59,016 nucleotides of DNA from JAFGPS01 sp964570855 (GCA_964570855.1 CAZMZR010000010.1:1-59016); one strand, 5' to 3'; positions 34,418 through 43,915 are shown, numbered from the stretch's first letter. A program made the numbers and translations. The notes: a model not told the origin generated them from the sequence alone.

Positions 34418-34600
34418 TTATCCGCTCCATTTACTTTGTTTGGAAATATCACCAATCTCCTTTATTGTGCCGGGATATCTTTTCAATCGAACAGCCCGTA
34501 AAAATTTGCGCGGCGAGGTTTTATTTATCAGCCACGAAGCGCCGACGATAATCGCCGAACCGGTCCCTATCAGTTTTTGAATAAATTTTCTGCGTGTCAT
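34418..34600 (-). CDS. 60-aa Tat-signal peptide encoded inside the AmmeMemoRadiSam operon
   Basis: A 60-residue protein from ATG 34600. It begins with a twin-arginine motif (MTRRKFIQKLIG) and a short hydrophobic stretch (SAIIVGASWLI), then a basic mature part ending KEIGDISKQSKWSG. Start and stop are tightly packed: ATGA overlap with the radical-SAM gene upstream, and one base before the Memo start. GGAGCGGA near its end also serves as the ribosome-binding site for the next gene. No enzyme domain fits. It may be a substrate or an exported partner of the system. Confidence 0.7.
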   Translation of the reverse strand: MTRRKFIQKLIGTGSAIIVGASWLINKTSPRKFLRAVRLKRYPGTIKEIGDISKQSKWSG

Positions 34601-35574
34601 TTCCACACTCCGTATATTTCTTTGTCGCAATCCGGACAGCGTCCGTTTGTAAGCCGATTCTGTATGATAGTATAACCGCTGCGGTCGATAAGCAGCTTCT
34701 TGCAGCCGGGACAATATGTATTCTCACCTTCTCTACTGCGAAGATTTCCTATATACACATAGTCCAGTCCCTCGGATAATGCAATCTCCCGCGCTGTTTC
34801 CAGGGTCTTTAGCGAAGTCGGCGGCAGATTGCGCATTTTATAACGAGGATAAAATCCAGAAAAGTGCAACGGCGTTTCACCGCCTAAGTTCACCTTGACC
34901 CATCGGGCAAGCCGGCGTATATCTTCCGGCCCATCGTTCAGCGTCGGGATAATCAGGTTCGTAACTTCCACATGCACTCCGGCGGCCCTGGCAAGAATAA
35001 GGGCCTGCTGGACGGGCTTTAATGTGGCTTTGCAGACCTGACGATAAAAATCGTCGGTCATACCCTTCAAATCTATATTTGCAGCATCGACGTATTCCAG
35101 TAGTTTCTTCCACGGCTGCTCGTTAATATATCCGGCCGTCACAAGAACACTGCGGATACCGGCTTCTGAGGCCAGCTTTGCAGTGTCATAAGTATATTCG
35201 TAATAAACAACCGGGTCGGTATAAGTATATGCCAGTGAAGGGCATTTGTTGGCCTTAGCCAGTGATACGAGTTTTTCCGGCGGACAATAATATGCCGAGA
35301 TGTTTCCATCTTCAGGATTGGCTTGTGATATCTCCCAGTTCTGGCAGTTTTCACAATGGAGATTGCAGCCGACGGTTGCAATCGAGAGTATCGGACTGCC
35401 CGGCAGGAAGTGAAAGAGAGGTTTTTTTTCTACCGGGTCTATGTTAATCGAACACGGATAACCATAAACGACGGTTCGCAGCACGCCGTCGATATTGATT
35501 CTGACTCGACATTCGCCGCTTTGGCCCGGCTCAATCAGGCAGTTTTTAGGACACAATTCGCACTGAACTTTCAT
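34597..35574 (-). CDS. amrS: AmmeMemoRadiSam system radical SAM enzyme AmrS
   Basis: 325 residues. The cluster motif is CNLHCENCQNWE (Cys70, Cys74, Cys77), preceded by the family N-terminus CELCPKNCLIEPGQSGECRVR with four Cys, and followed by AYTYTDPVVYYEYTYD and the HFSGFYPRYKM region. The C-terminal YCPGCKKLLIDRSGY and CPDCDKEIYG make a zinc-ribbon-like tail. This order matches AmrS proteins. It is the first gene of the four-gene minus operon. The reaction is not known; the family resembles pyruvate-formate-lyase activases. Confidence 0.88.
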   Translation of the reverse strand: MKVQCELCPKNCLIEPGQSGECRVRINIDGVLRTVVYGYPCSINIDPVEKKPLFHFLPGSPILSIATVGCNLHCENCQNWEISQANPEDGNISAYYCPPEKLVSLAKANKCPSLAYTYTDPVVYYEYTYDTAKLASEAGIRSVLVTAGYINEQPWKKLLEYVDAANIDLKGMTDDFYRQVCKATLKPVQQALILARAAGVHVEVTNLIIPTLNDGPEDIRRLARWVKVNLGGETPLHFSGFYPRYKMRNLPPTSLKTLETAREIALSEGLDYVYIGNLRSREGENTYCPGCKKLLIDRSGYTIIQNRLTNGRCPDCDKEIYGVWK

Positions 35575-35997
35575 AAGAATCTCAATCCTTACAGCACACA
35601 GGTCCAGGAACTATATTTAGCCATTTCCCGATGATTATAACAAACTTTTATAGTCTATATAATTTAAAAAGGATTCTATCTGATAAAAGCCGCAGCTAAC
35701 AGGAACAAATACGGTTTGCAAAAAGATTGGCTTTTAATGAAATGATTTTTTATGTGCTATTAATAATCAGGATTGAATTCCTGATTTAAAATTGCAATCT
35801 ATTTTAACATGAGCCGCGAGCCTTTAATAAAGAAGCGGGTCTTTAGTTACCGGGAATCGGAATACTGACATTGTTCAGGTCGNNNNNNNNNNNNNNNNNN
35901 NNNNNNNNNNNNNNNNNNNNNNNNNNNNNNNNNNNNNNNNNNNNNNNNNNNNNNNNNNNNNNNNNNNNNNNNNNNNNNNNNNTAAAGAAGCGGGTCT
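35575..35997. other. Intergenic stretch with scaffold gap 2
   Basis: The first part (35575-35700) should hold the promoter of the minus-strand AmmeMemoRadiSam operon; a minus-strand TATAAT can be read at 35639-35634, with no convincing -35. The gap of 100 N (35883-35982) is flanked by identical 55-bp copies (35828-35882 and 35983-36037), which include the end of the next gene, so it is a scaffolding join. I see no gene here. Confidence 0.6.
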
Positions 35998-38900
35998 TTA
36001 GTTACCGGGAATCGGAATACTGACATTGTTCAGGTCGAGCAGAATCTTCCATGAGCCGTCTTGCTGGCGCGTCCACACATGGACTCCCTTACCCGGTATA
36101 GTTACATCTTCCCCTGTAGATACATCCTTGAACGTCCATGTGAAAAGATTTGCCGCATAGAGCATATTGTTGTTACCTTCAACGTGAACAACATCCACGG
36201 TTATATCCTTAAACTGTACTTGATCCATGCTTTTTCGGATAACTGCCAGTATTTCTTTTTTACCTTTGACAACTTTTTGCCCCCGGGGTATTAGGATTGC
36301 ATCATTAGCATAAAATTGAATGGCTCCGTCGATATCATGCTCGATAAACTTTTTATGGAACTCGTTTTCATATTGTCTGATTTGCTCATATACGGCTTTC
36401 ATATCATCAGATGGTTCCGGATTGGATACGACCTTGACCATTACGAAATCATCGGCTTCGGGGATATTACCTCCTTCAGGGATGACAGCCGGACCAGTGG
36501 CCTCAAGCTTAACCTTTAATGAACCATCGGGCTGTCTGTTCCAGATTGTGATGTAATTGAACCAGTCACTGAGCAGAAATCTCGTATCCGGTTTTGAAAA
36601 TGATATGATAACCTGACCTGTCTCGAATATATGGTCGCCGCATATATATACATTTTTTTCGAGCTCTTTGAGAGATTGAATCTTTACATTGTCTTTCGTT
36701 TCCTGCATTTGCAACTCGCGCAGTGCATCTTTACCGATAGCAGCTTTAACCTGGTCCGGCATCCTTATCCCATCATCTGTGTAATACGAAAGCAATTTAT
36801 CGATGTCACCGGTATTAAATGCCTGAACCATTGTATTCGTGATGGTTTTCATTTCCTTAACAATTGGGTCTGTTGCGGAATCATTAATCTGTTCCATGTT
36901 CATCCCGGTTCCTACATCAGATTTATTATCATCTCCACCTGTCAATGATCTGAGCAATTTAGTTTGTGGCTGGGAATCTATACGCCGCCATCGCTTTGCA
37001 AATCCGCCGGTTTCTGTATCAGGGTATTGTATCAGTGTCCCATTCTCCAGAATGTTTATTTTGAACCTGGCATTATCGTATTCGGCCAATTTAATAAAAC
37101 CATTTTCATAACTGCTCAGGTCTTTGTGACCGTTGGAGTATAAAACAACGATTCTGCCGTCCGGGAAGATTGCCATCTGTTCCTCATCGCCCATTGGATT
37201 ATCGAAAAACCACGTCCCAGTCATTTCTGTCGGGATTCCGTTATCAGACGGCCCTGCCTTGGCTTGTACATCGGCTTTGACCAACAGAATTATTTGTTTT
37301 GCCGGTTGATCGGGTTGGGAGCTGTTTGCCGCCGGGTACATACCTGCAACCGAGACCAAAAAGTATTTTCCTACCGGTACGGCGACCTGAGTCGCAATTT
37401 GCGAATTATTTCGCATAGGAAGCTGTATCACATTACCGGATTCGTGTGTTTTCTCTTCCACTTTAACCAGATCGGTTTTATCGAATTTCATAGTTAAGTG
37501 GATGATACTGTTGTCCTTTGTTAATGCAGGAGTAAATTCAAGCTCAATGCCGGTTGTAAATTTCTGCTGTACCGGCTTGTATTGCAACGGTGAATCGGAA
37601 GTTTTTTCATAATCTACTGTGTATTCTTTTTGATTTGACACAACGCTCATACTGGCTGTTTCCCTGTCAAATACAAGCACCGACGGGCTGGATATCATTG
37701 TCGTTTCGGGAACAGTTGCCATCCATTTTTTAAACTGAGCCGCCTGAACATCGGTCATCTCGCTCGTTGTATTATTCACGCCAAGCTCATCTCGTAAGTA
37801 ATCGGTAATTAGTGAAATCGGTGCATTAATAGAAAAAACGTTCGCCCGGAGGATGATTTTAGCCTTGTCTTGTTCTTCCATTTTTGCCGCATAAGAATGC
37901 TGCACCGATTGCATATTTTCATGGGCAATAAATTGATCTTTAAAACTCGTATTCTTGAGTGTAATCCACCCGATTGTACCTGTGGGAAGGCCGGGACATT
38001 CGCTGATGGTTTTAATTTTGATGATAGGAATCCTGTACTGACTCTCTATGACACTGGGATTAAGTAATTGAACCTTAACACCCTTGCGAACTCTGCCAAG
38101 ATAGAGGCTTGGGGTATATCGAATATCATTGCCATAAACTGCATCTCCATGTTCTGCGGTAACCTGACCAATATTGCCATCGGCTTCTTTTATTACTCCA
38201 ATGATTTTTTCATTTTTGTCCGACTGAAACGTTGGACTTTCAGAATAATCTGCGGTCTCAATTTGCATATTGGTTTTGACCTCCGGTATGATGCCGATCT
38301 TCACCAGTGTCTTTGGACTTTCGTATGCAACATGACTATCCGCGTACAGGACAATGGTACCTTCTCCTTTCTCAAGTACTGTTTTATCATAAGCGACTGC
38401 AATGCCAGGAGGATCAAATGTTGTCTTTCCTTTGCCACGATATTCGACATTCTCAACCAACCATTTCAACTCCACACTACCGACAAAACCTTGCGTATCT
38501 TGTAGCGTACCTGGGAATTTGTCATCATAGTCGTTGGCATACATGAACATGGCCCTGCCCAACGACTTGAGCTTCTCGACCGACTCCGGATGTTCCGTCA
38601 ACTTCTGTTCCCAGCTCTTATACTCGGTTAGATAAGCCAATTCTTGGGAAGACTTGAGTGTCGCATCAGCAAAGGGAACAACAGCCAGCCATTTTTGGCT
38701 TGAACTTAATTGGCCCCCAAATCGTTCACTCATATCACCTATCTCTACATACCCCGACTCTTTTACATTTGCAGGCGTCAAGCCGAATTGACTGGCCGCA
38801 ACAACGCTCTCCCGTGATGAGCCCGGAACAACGGAGAAGCCGGAAATATGACGAGCAGCCTTTAGTTTATCGCCGCTTGTTGTAAACCGCAGTGTAGTAC

Positions 38901-40800
38901 CAAGGCAACCTACCCAGACAACCTCTTTGTCTGAATCAATTGAGACGCAAAATGGAATTAGCTCTCCTAAATCTATTCTTTGCTCTATTTGCATATCTTG
39001 ATTGATAATCCAGAGTTCTGGCTTGCTATCAGGTACCTGTGGATGAGCGCGTACAACTACCCAGGCATTGCCAGTTTTTGGGTCGGTTGAAACGGATACG
39101 GCTGTCCATGGTATTTGCCCGGTAATTTGGCCAAGGATTTTTCCTTCTCTATTTACTTTATAAATATTTTTGCCAATAATCCAAAAACTTTTATCGTAGC
39201 TATTATATGCGATGTCAAATCCGGGAATTTCGTATTCAGCTTTTATCCTACCTGATGCTGATACTACTTTAATACTTCCTTCTCCTATTTGTCCTCCGGA
39301 CGTCATGACCCAAACATCGCTGTTGCAGGGATCAATCGCAAGAGCACTTGCCTTGAGATCAGGTATTCTCTGTAAAAGCTTTCCGGTTGTGAGGTCAAAA
39401 TGCCATAATCTGCCGCCTACATTTTCCACTACCCAGAGCGTTTTCCTCTTTTCATCCACCGCCATCATGTGGGCACCGCCAAACGTCTCGCAGATATTCA
39501 ACCCTGAAACGGCACCTTTGATGTTTCCTTTTCTATCCAAAATATATAGGCGGTCATCGTACAGTTCTTTGCCTTCGTATTCAGAATCCGAGTTGTCAAG
39601 CAGCAGAATGCTATACATATCACTGCCCGACCCAATAGCAGCAGCATGTAACCTACCCATCTGGCCTTTAGCCATTGGCAATAAAACTATAGCAGTGACT
39701 ATTATTGCCGATAAACCGACAATTCCTAATTTTGCGCTTTTCGGGAATGGGCGGCTCAGGATATGTTTGATTCGGCGGCTTAATGCCTTTTTCGACTCGA
39801 CAACGCCCACCAGTCGCAGACTCAAAACCGGCCTGGTAAACGCCATCTCGGCTATATCAATCAGGGTGTTGCTATAGCTTTGGGCCTGCGTTCCAAGAGC
39901 AACCAGCACCATCTCATCAACCGCCTGCTCGCGAATCCTGCGAACCATCGTATTTGCAAGCCAGATAAAAGGATTGTAGAAATAAACGATTTGTAACAAA
40001 GTCTGCATGGAATTAACAAATAAATCTCCCCTTTTGATATGGGCCAGTTCGTGAATTAAAACCGCTTTTAGCTTATCCTGCGATAATATTTCAAGAAGAT
40101 TTTTCGGGATTAATATTACAGGCCGAAAAAGCCCACAAACGGCCGGACTGGTGACATTGTGTGACAACCTTAATTCGATATTTCGACGAACACTAACCTG
40201 CTCGCGGCATTGATTGAGTATATCAGCCAACCGATTCCCGGCAGGCTCGCTTTGTGCAATCAGGCCCCTGACAAAGAATACACGCTGAATAAGCAGGACC
40301 GTAATTACCAATACGCCCACGAACCAAAGCATAAAAACAATCCCCTGCCACGTCAGGGCGTTTAGACCCGTACCGGCAAATACAGCCGGAATATCAGGCG
40401 TAGCCGAAGTAACCGGCTCCGAAAAAGCCGGAGTTGTTTGAACCATAGGTATTTCAACCGGCTCTGCAGGTTCCTGAGTTGAGGAAACTATCACAGGATC
40501 ATTCTGCGTAATATTAAATTGCTGTTCTAAAACAGGAGAACCGGTAGTGAAATAGTCCCCCACCAAATTGCCAACGCCTGTCGGCAAAGACAATGTCGGT
40601 GGTAAAATAAGTTTAATAAACACCAGCATCCATATCCAGTATCGAAACGTCGCCCTGATGCGCTTTCTTATCAGAAAATCAATAATCAAAAGCAATAAAA
40701 TCAACACGCTTGACTGGACAAACATGCTGCCGGCAATGTTGCAGAATCCCCCTCCCACTTCATTTATCGCCGATATAAAACCATTTATTACCTGGTTCAT
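35998..40800 (-). CDS. BlaR1-like M56 metalloprotease with very large C-terminal sensor extension
   Basis: 1600 residues from ATG 40800 (GGGAG upstream). The N-terminus has about four transmembrane segments and the zinc-protease motif HELAHIKRGD (His250, His254) with the distal VDEM glutamate. After a last transmembrane helix (about 360-380) come a beta-propeller-like region (390-720; repeated KTLWVVENVGG, SDVWVMTSGG, KEVVWVGCLG), a DUF1559-like patch (MFMYANDYDDKFPG to LYADSHVAYE), a secretin-like segment near 980-1150, and two SnoaL/DUF4440-like domains at about 1307-1440 and 1467-1600. It pairs with the BlaI repressor upstream. Normal BlaR1 is about 600 aa, so most of this protein is extra. 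Confidence 0.8.
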   Translation of the reverse strand: MNQVINGFISAINEVGGGFCNIAGSMFVQSSVLILLLLIIDFLIRKRIRATFRYWIWMLVFIKLILPPTLSLPTGVGNLVGDYFTTGSPVLEQQFNITQNDPVIVSSTQEPAEPVEIPMVQTTPAFSEPVTSATPDIPAVFAGTGLNALTWQGIVFMLWFVGVLVITVLLIQRVFFVRGLIAQSEPAGNRLADILNQCREQVSVRRNIELRLSHNVTSPAVCGLFRPVILIPKNLLEILSQDKLKAVLIHELAHIKRGDLFVNSMQTLLQIVYFYNPFIWLANTMVRRIREQAVDEMVLVALGTQAQSYSNTLIDIAEMAFTRPVLSLRLVGVVESKKALSRRIKHILSRPFPKSAKLGIVGLSAIIVTAIVLLPMAKGQMGRLHAAAIGSGSDMYSILLLDNSDSEYEGKELYDDRLYILDRKGNIKGAVSGLNICETFGGAHMMAVDEKRKTLWVVENVGGRLWHFDLTTGKLLQRIPDLKASALAIDPCNSDVWVMTSGGQIGEGSIKVVSASGRIKAEYEIPGFDIAYNSYDKSFWIIGKNIYKVNREGKILGQITGQIPWTAVSVSTDPKTGNAWVVVRAHPQVPDSKPELWIINQDMQIEQRIDLGELIPFCVSIDSDKEVVWVGCLGTTLRFTTSGDKLKAARHISGFSVVPGSSRESVVAASQFGLTPANVKESGYVEIGDMSERFGGQLSSSQKWLAVVPFADATLKSSQELAYLTEYKSWEQKLTEHPESVEKLKSLGRAMFMYANDYDDKFPGTLQDTQGFVGSVELKWLVENVEYRGKGKTTFDPPGIAVAYDKTVLEKGEGTIVLYADSHVAYESPKTLVKIGIIPEVKTNMQIETADYSESPTFQSDKNEKIIGVIKEADGNIGQVTAEHGDAVYGNDIRYTPSLYLGRVRKGVKVQLLNPSVIESQYRIPIIKIKTISECPGLPTGTIGWITLKNTSFKDQFIAHENMQSVQHSYAAKMEEQDKAKIILRANVFSINAPISLITDYLRDELGVNNTTSEMTDVQAAQFKKWMATVPETTMISSPSVLVFDRETASMSVVSNQKEYTVDYEKTSDSPLQYKPVQQKFTTGIELEFTPALTKDNSIIHLTMKFDKTDLVKVEEKTHESGNVIQLPMRNNSQIATQVAVPVGKYFLVSVAGMYPAANSSQPDQPAKQIILLVKADVQAKAGPSDNGIPTEMTGTWFFDNPMGDEEQMAIFPDGRIVVLYSNGHKDLSSYENGFIKLAEYDNARFKINILENGTLIQYPDTETGGFAKRWRRIDSQPQTKLLRSLTGGDDNKSDVGTGMNMEQINDSATDPIVKEMKTITNTMVQAFNTGDIDKLLSYYTDDGIRMPDQVKAAIGKDALRELQMQETKDNVKIQSLKELEKNVYICGDHIFETGQVIISFSKPDTRFLLSDWFNYITIWNRQPDGSLKVKLEATGPAVIPEGGNIPEADDFVMVKVVSNPEPSDDMKAVYEQIRQYENEFHKKFIEHDIDGAIQFYANDAILIPRGQKVVKGKKEILAVIRKSMDQVQFKDITVDVVHVEGNNNMLYAANLFTWTFKDVSTGEDVTIPGKGVHVWTRQQDGSWKILLDLNNVSIPIPGN

Positions 40801-40819
40801 TTTATAACTCTCCCTTTTT

Positions 40820-41245
40820 TTATGATTTCTTTTTGCTGCGTTGCGCCTTGCCGACAAGATTTCTAAGCTCGGACGCTTCCTTTTTTGATAGGCCTTCATG
40901 CTCAATCAGAAACTGCATCATCGGTGTCAGTGCTCCGTCAAAGGCTCGCTTTAACATTTTTCGGAATTCCCCTCGTTTAGCGTCTATTTCACTTATGCAG
41001 GATTTGAAAAGCTGAAGGTTCCGGATTTTCCTGATTTCCAGAAACCCCTTCTCAACCATCCTGTCCATTGTGGTTTTTATGGTGCTGTATGCTTTGTCCC
41101 TGCTTTGAGCCAACTCTTCCTGGACCGTGCCCGCTGCACAGGGCTCTTTCTCCCAGATAACCTTCATAATTTCCCATTCGGCCTCTGTCAGTTCTACCGC
41201 CGTCTTATTTTTGTTTTTTCTGTTTACGTCTTTTGACTTTGACAT
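40820..41245 (-). CDS. BlaI/MecI/CopY-family repressor
   Basis: 141 residues. Winged-helix residues LTEAEWEIMKVIWEKEPCAAGTV, DKAYSTIKTTMDRMVEKGFL are typical of BlaI. The C-terminal part (KMLKRAFDGALTPMMQFLI) is the dimerisation helix that M56 proteases cleave in bla/mec systems. The M56 gene follows by 19 bp in one operon, giving the classic repressor-protease pair. GGAGG precedes ATG 41245. The promoter region carries inverted repeats that are probably its own operator. Confidence 0.88.
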   Translation of the reverse strand: MSKSKDVNRKNKNKTAVELTEAEWEIMKVIWEKEPCAAGTVQEELAQSRDKAYSTIKTTMDRMVEKGFLEIRKIRNLQLFKSCISEIDAKRGEFRKMLKRAFDGALTPMMQFLIEHEGLSKKEASELRNLVGKAQRSKKKS

Positions 41246-41261
41246 ATCTTTTTACCTCCAT

Positions 41262-41306
41262 ATTCTATATGCGTAGAATATATTCGACAGTTGTAGAACA
41301 AGTCAA
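41262..41306 (-). promoter_or_regulatory. Promoter of blaI-like gene with inverted-repeat operator candidate
   Basis: On the minus strand TTGACT (41306-41301) and TATATT (41282-41277) form -35 and -10 boxes with an 18-bp spacer. The inverted repeat ATTCTATATGCGTAGAAT (41262-41279; 6-bp arms, 6-bp centre) overlaps the -10 and start region, as an autoregulatory BlaI operator would. Confidence 0.6.
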
Positions 41307-41391
41307 CACAATTTTCGTTGTTTTCTTAAAAATTTACCAAAATCCCCTTTTTCGCACTATAAAACGAAGAAAAAAATAATAAAAAATCGAC

Positions 41392-41421
41392 TTGACAATT
41401 AGTACTATATAGTACTATTCT
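41392..41421 (+). promoter_or_regulatory. Divergent promoter with perfect 18-bp palindrome in the spacer
   Basis: TTGACA (41392-41397) and TATTCT (41416-41421) are 18 bp apart. The spacer contains the perfect palindrome TAGTACTATATAGTACTA (41400-41417). ATTCTATAT occurs both just downstream (41418) and in the repeat before blaI (41262), so the same repressor may bind both promoters. Confidence 0.55.
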
Positions 41422-41458
41422 ATATAAAACTAAATATTTATGGGAAAGGATATAAAAG

Positions 41459-43429
41459 ATGATGATAAAGAAACGATTAAATACAGGAATGATTTGTGTC
41501 GCGTTTGTTCTAAGTATTTTCTGTGTCTTCGCACATGCCGAGACCATATATGTGGACAGCGATAGCGGCAACGACACACACAATGGTACGCAAGATAAGC
41601 CTGTGCAGACAATAGCATGTGCGGCCCAGATTGTTAACGACAGCAACGAACCCGGGCTGACCACTGTCAAGATTGCACCCGGAGCTTATTGTATCAGCGA
41701 GATGGTGGTTTTTGAGAACTCCCGGCAATACACAAAGGACAAACGGTTTATCATAGAAGCGATGATTTTACCGGATGATCCTAATTGGGCGCCGGCATTG
41801 ATGCCGGTCGTAATTTCCACTGTAAAAGGAGATGGCCCAGATACAGAAAAACATGCGATTGCAATAAAAATCGAGGTCAATCACGCAACAGTTCGCGGCA
41901 TCAAGTTTCTTGGCAATCCCCGGCCGAGGACGTGGGGATATTCGATTTTCAGATCCGGCAAGGGACTTAATGACTTGGTTGTGACACAGTGTATGTTCGT
42001 CGGAGATGAACAGGCCCTGCCATACAACATCCCGATATGTGCAAACGGCCAGGGAGTTGTCGTAGATCACTGCATTTTTTATAAATGTGACATACCGGCC
42101 ATATTCTGGGACGCCGAAGGCGGGATCAGTAAAGGCAATGCGATGCGGTACTGTATTGTCGATGGAGCGGACATTGCCGCTGTATGGACATGCCAGACGG
42201 ATGTTGATTTCGATTTTCACCACAACATCATCACTCGCAGCCAGTATTACTGGATGAGAGCGCCGAATAATAAAAAGAAATATATTGTTCGCGATTGTAT
42301 GGTTACAGATAATAAGTACAATTCCGGCTACGGCACAGCAGCAAAAATAGACGGCCAAACCGGCTCTGAAATTTTTTTTAAAGAAAAAAATGTAATCAAA
42401 GAAGGCAATGTCACTCTCGAAAAATCTATTGTAACCGCCGATGCCCTTAGTGTGGTTCGGTCGCGAGGATATCTGCATGTAGTTCCCGGTACACTGGGTA
42501 GCGACCTTGGGGCAGGATTATTTACTACGGAACCAGCGAGAACTACCAAAACAGAGGAGTATGGCTATCGTAAAGAAACCTATACTTATAAAGAAGTGGA
42601 TGGCCATGAGATTCTTGCTGATGTGTTTTTGCCGGCTAATGATGAAGTTCGTGCCGTGGTTTTATATATTCATGGAGGGGGATTCATGTTCGGCAGCCGA
42701 ATAGGACGGCCCAGTAAATCCTTGTTGGACAAGCTCATAGAAGCTAACTATGTTGTGGTTTCGATAGATTACCGTATGGCGCCGGAGACAAAGCTGGATG
42801 AAATTGTCAAAGATGCCAGAGATGCCTGTATTTGGATCAGAAGCCAAGGCCCTTCATTGTTCAACACAGATCCAAATAGGTTAGGCGTAGTTGGAGGCTC
42901 TGCCGGAGCGTTTTTAGCTACGGCCTGCGGCTATACAGTCAAACCTCGACTACAGTCTGTGGTTGCAATATCCGGCTATGCGGACTTTGAATTTGCTAAG
43001 CCAGGCACAGACAGGTCTATTCTGAAGCAAAACAACCTTTACGATTCTGTGGGCAAGAAGATACTAACTCAAGGTGGGCAGGACAGATACAAACTTTGCT
43101 TCTTCCTCCTGGAAAATGGACTATGGCCGTGGGAAATTCTGGGTTTTGAGCCCATATCAAATCAGGAAAGAGTTAACGCCCTGCTGCCCATTAATCACAT
43201 TAATTCGGATTATCCTGCAACATTGCTCATCCATTCGAAAAATGACCAAAACGTTCCATTTTCACAAGCTGAAAAGCTAAGCCGGACACTGACTGCGCAT
43301 AAGATAGAATCTGAATTATTCATAGTTCCTCAAGGCCACAGTTCGGAAATCATACGGAATGATCCGGATGCGGTAGCAAAGATAATTACGTTTTTGGATA
43401 AGCAGCTTAAGGGTAACAAAAAACGTTAA
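41459..43429 (+). CDS. Secreted fusion of right-handed beta-helix domain and alpha/beta-hydrolase (esterase)
   Basis: 656 residues. Signal peptide (IFCVFAHAE) at the N-terminus. Residues 28-340 are a DUF1565/pectate-lyase-like parallel beta-helix (YVDSDSGNDTHNGTQDKPVQTI start, TVRGIKFLG, VVVDHCIFY, YCIVDG coils). Residues 375-650 form an alpha/beta-hydrolase with the oxyanion motif HGGGF (His405), the nucleophile elbow GGSAG (Ser481) and the late His in QGHSSE. It would bind and de-esterify polysaccharide or act as an acetyl-xylan-esterase-like enzyme; the substrate is a guess. GGGAAAGGA precedes ATG 41459. The promoter carries the palindrome described separately. Confidence 0.82.
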   Translation: MMIKKRLNTGMICVAFVLSIFCVFAHAETIYVDSDSGNDTHNGTQDKPVQTIACAAQIVNDSNEPGLTTVKIAPGAYCISEMVVFENSRQYTKDKRFIIEAMILPDDPNWAPALMPVVISTVKGDGPDTEKHAIAIKIEVNHATVRGIKFLGNPRPRTWGYSIFRSGKGLNDLVVTQCMFVGDEQALPYNIPICANGQGVVVDHCIFYKCDIPAIFWDAEGGISKGNAMRYCIVDGADIAAVWTCQTDVDFDFHHNIITRSQYYWMRAPNNKKKYIVRDCMVTDNKYNSGYGTAAKIDGQTGSEIFFKEKNVIKEGNVTLEKSIVTADALSVVRSRGYLHVVPGTLGSDLGAGLFTTEPARTTKTEEYGYRKETYTYKEVDGHEILADVFLPANDEVRAVVLYIHGGGFMFGSRIGRPSKSLLDKLIEANYVVVSIDYRMAPETKLDEIVKDARDACIWIRSQGPSLFNTDPNRLGVVGGSAGAFLATACGYTVKPRLQSVVAISGYADFEFAKPGTDRSILKQNNLYDSVGKKILTQGGQDRYKLCFFLLENGLWPWEILGFEPISNQERVNALLPINHINSDYPATLLIHSKNDQNVPFSQAEKLSRTLTAHKIESELFIVPQGHSSEIIRNDPDAVAKIITFLDKQLKGNKKR

Positions 43430-43453
43430 AAACATTAATAAGGAGATACAAAG

Positions 43454-43915
43454 ATGGAAGAAAAAGAGATTAAACAGAAATGTTTGAAATTAATGGAAAC
43501 AGCTAATGCGATATACCTGAGCACAAACGGCAGTGATGGTTATCCTCATACGAGAATGATGAGCAATCTCAGGAACAAGGAGGAAAATCCCGGCAGTGCG
43601 AAGGTTCTTGAGGCGGACAAAGAGGACTTTGTGGTTTACTTTGCAACCGGTACTTCATCCGTCAAGATGCAGCAAATCCGGGCCAATTCGAAAGTCTCAG
43701 CATATTTAAGCAATCCGGGTGAATTTCATACGCTGATGCTCGGTGGCAAGGTAGAAGAAATTGCAGATAAGGAATTCAAGAAACAACTCTGGCAGGATGG
43801 CTGGGAAATACACTGGCCGAAAGGGGCGGAGGACCCAGAGTTAACAGTCTTAAAACTATCTCCCACGTTTGCAAGAGGATACTGTAAAGAAGGACCGTTC
43901 GAATTCAAACTGTAG
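43454..43915 (+). CDS. Pyridoxamine 5'-phosphate oxidase-like flavin-binding protein (general stress family)
   Basis: 153 residues. It has the split-barrel pattern of the PPOX/general stress protein 26 group: ANAIYLSTNGSDGYPHTRMM, VVYFATGTSSVKMQQIRANSKVSAYLSNP and a C-terminal LSPTFARGYC. Members bind FMN or F420 and reduce small molecules. AAGGAGAT is placed 10 bp before ATG 43454, 22 bp after the esterase gene, so the two may share a transcript. It overlaps nothing else. Confidence 0.8.
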   Translation: MEEKEIKQKCLKLMETANAIYLSTNGSDGYPHTRMMSNLRNKEENPGSAKVLEADKEDFVVYFATGTSSVKMQQIRANSKVSAYLSNPGEFHTLMLGGKVEEIADKEFKKQLWQDGWEIHWPKGAEDPELTVLKLSPTFARGYCKEGPFEFKL

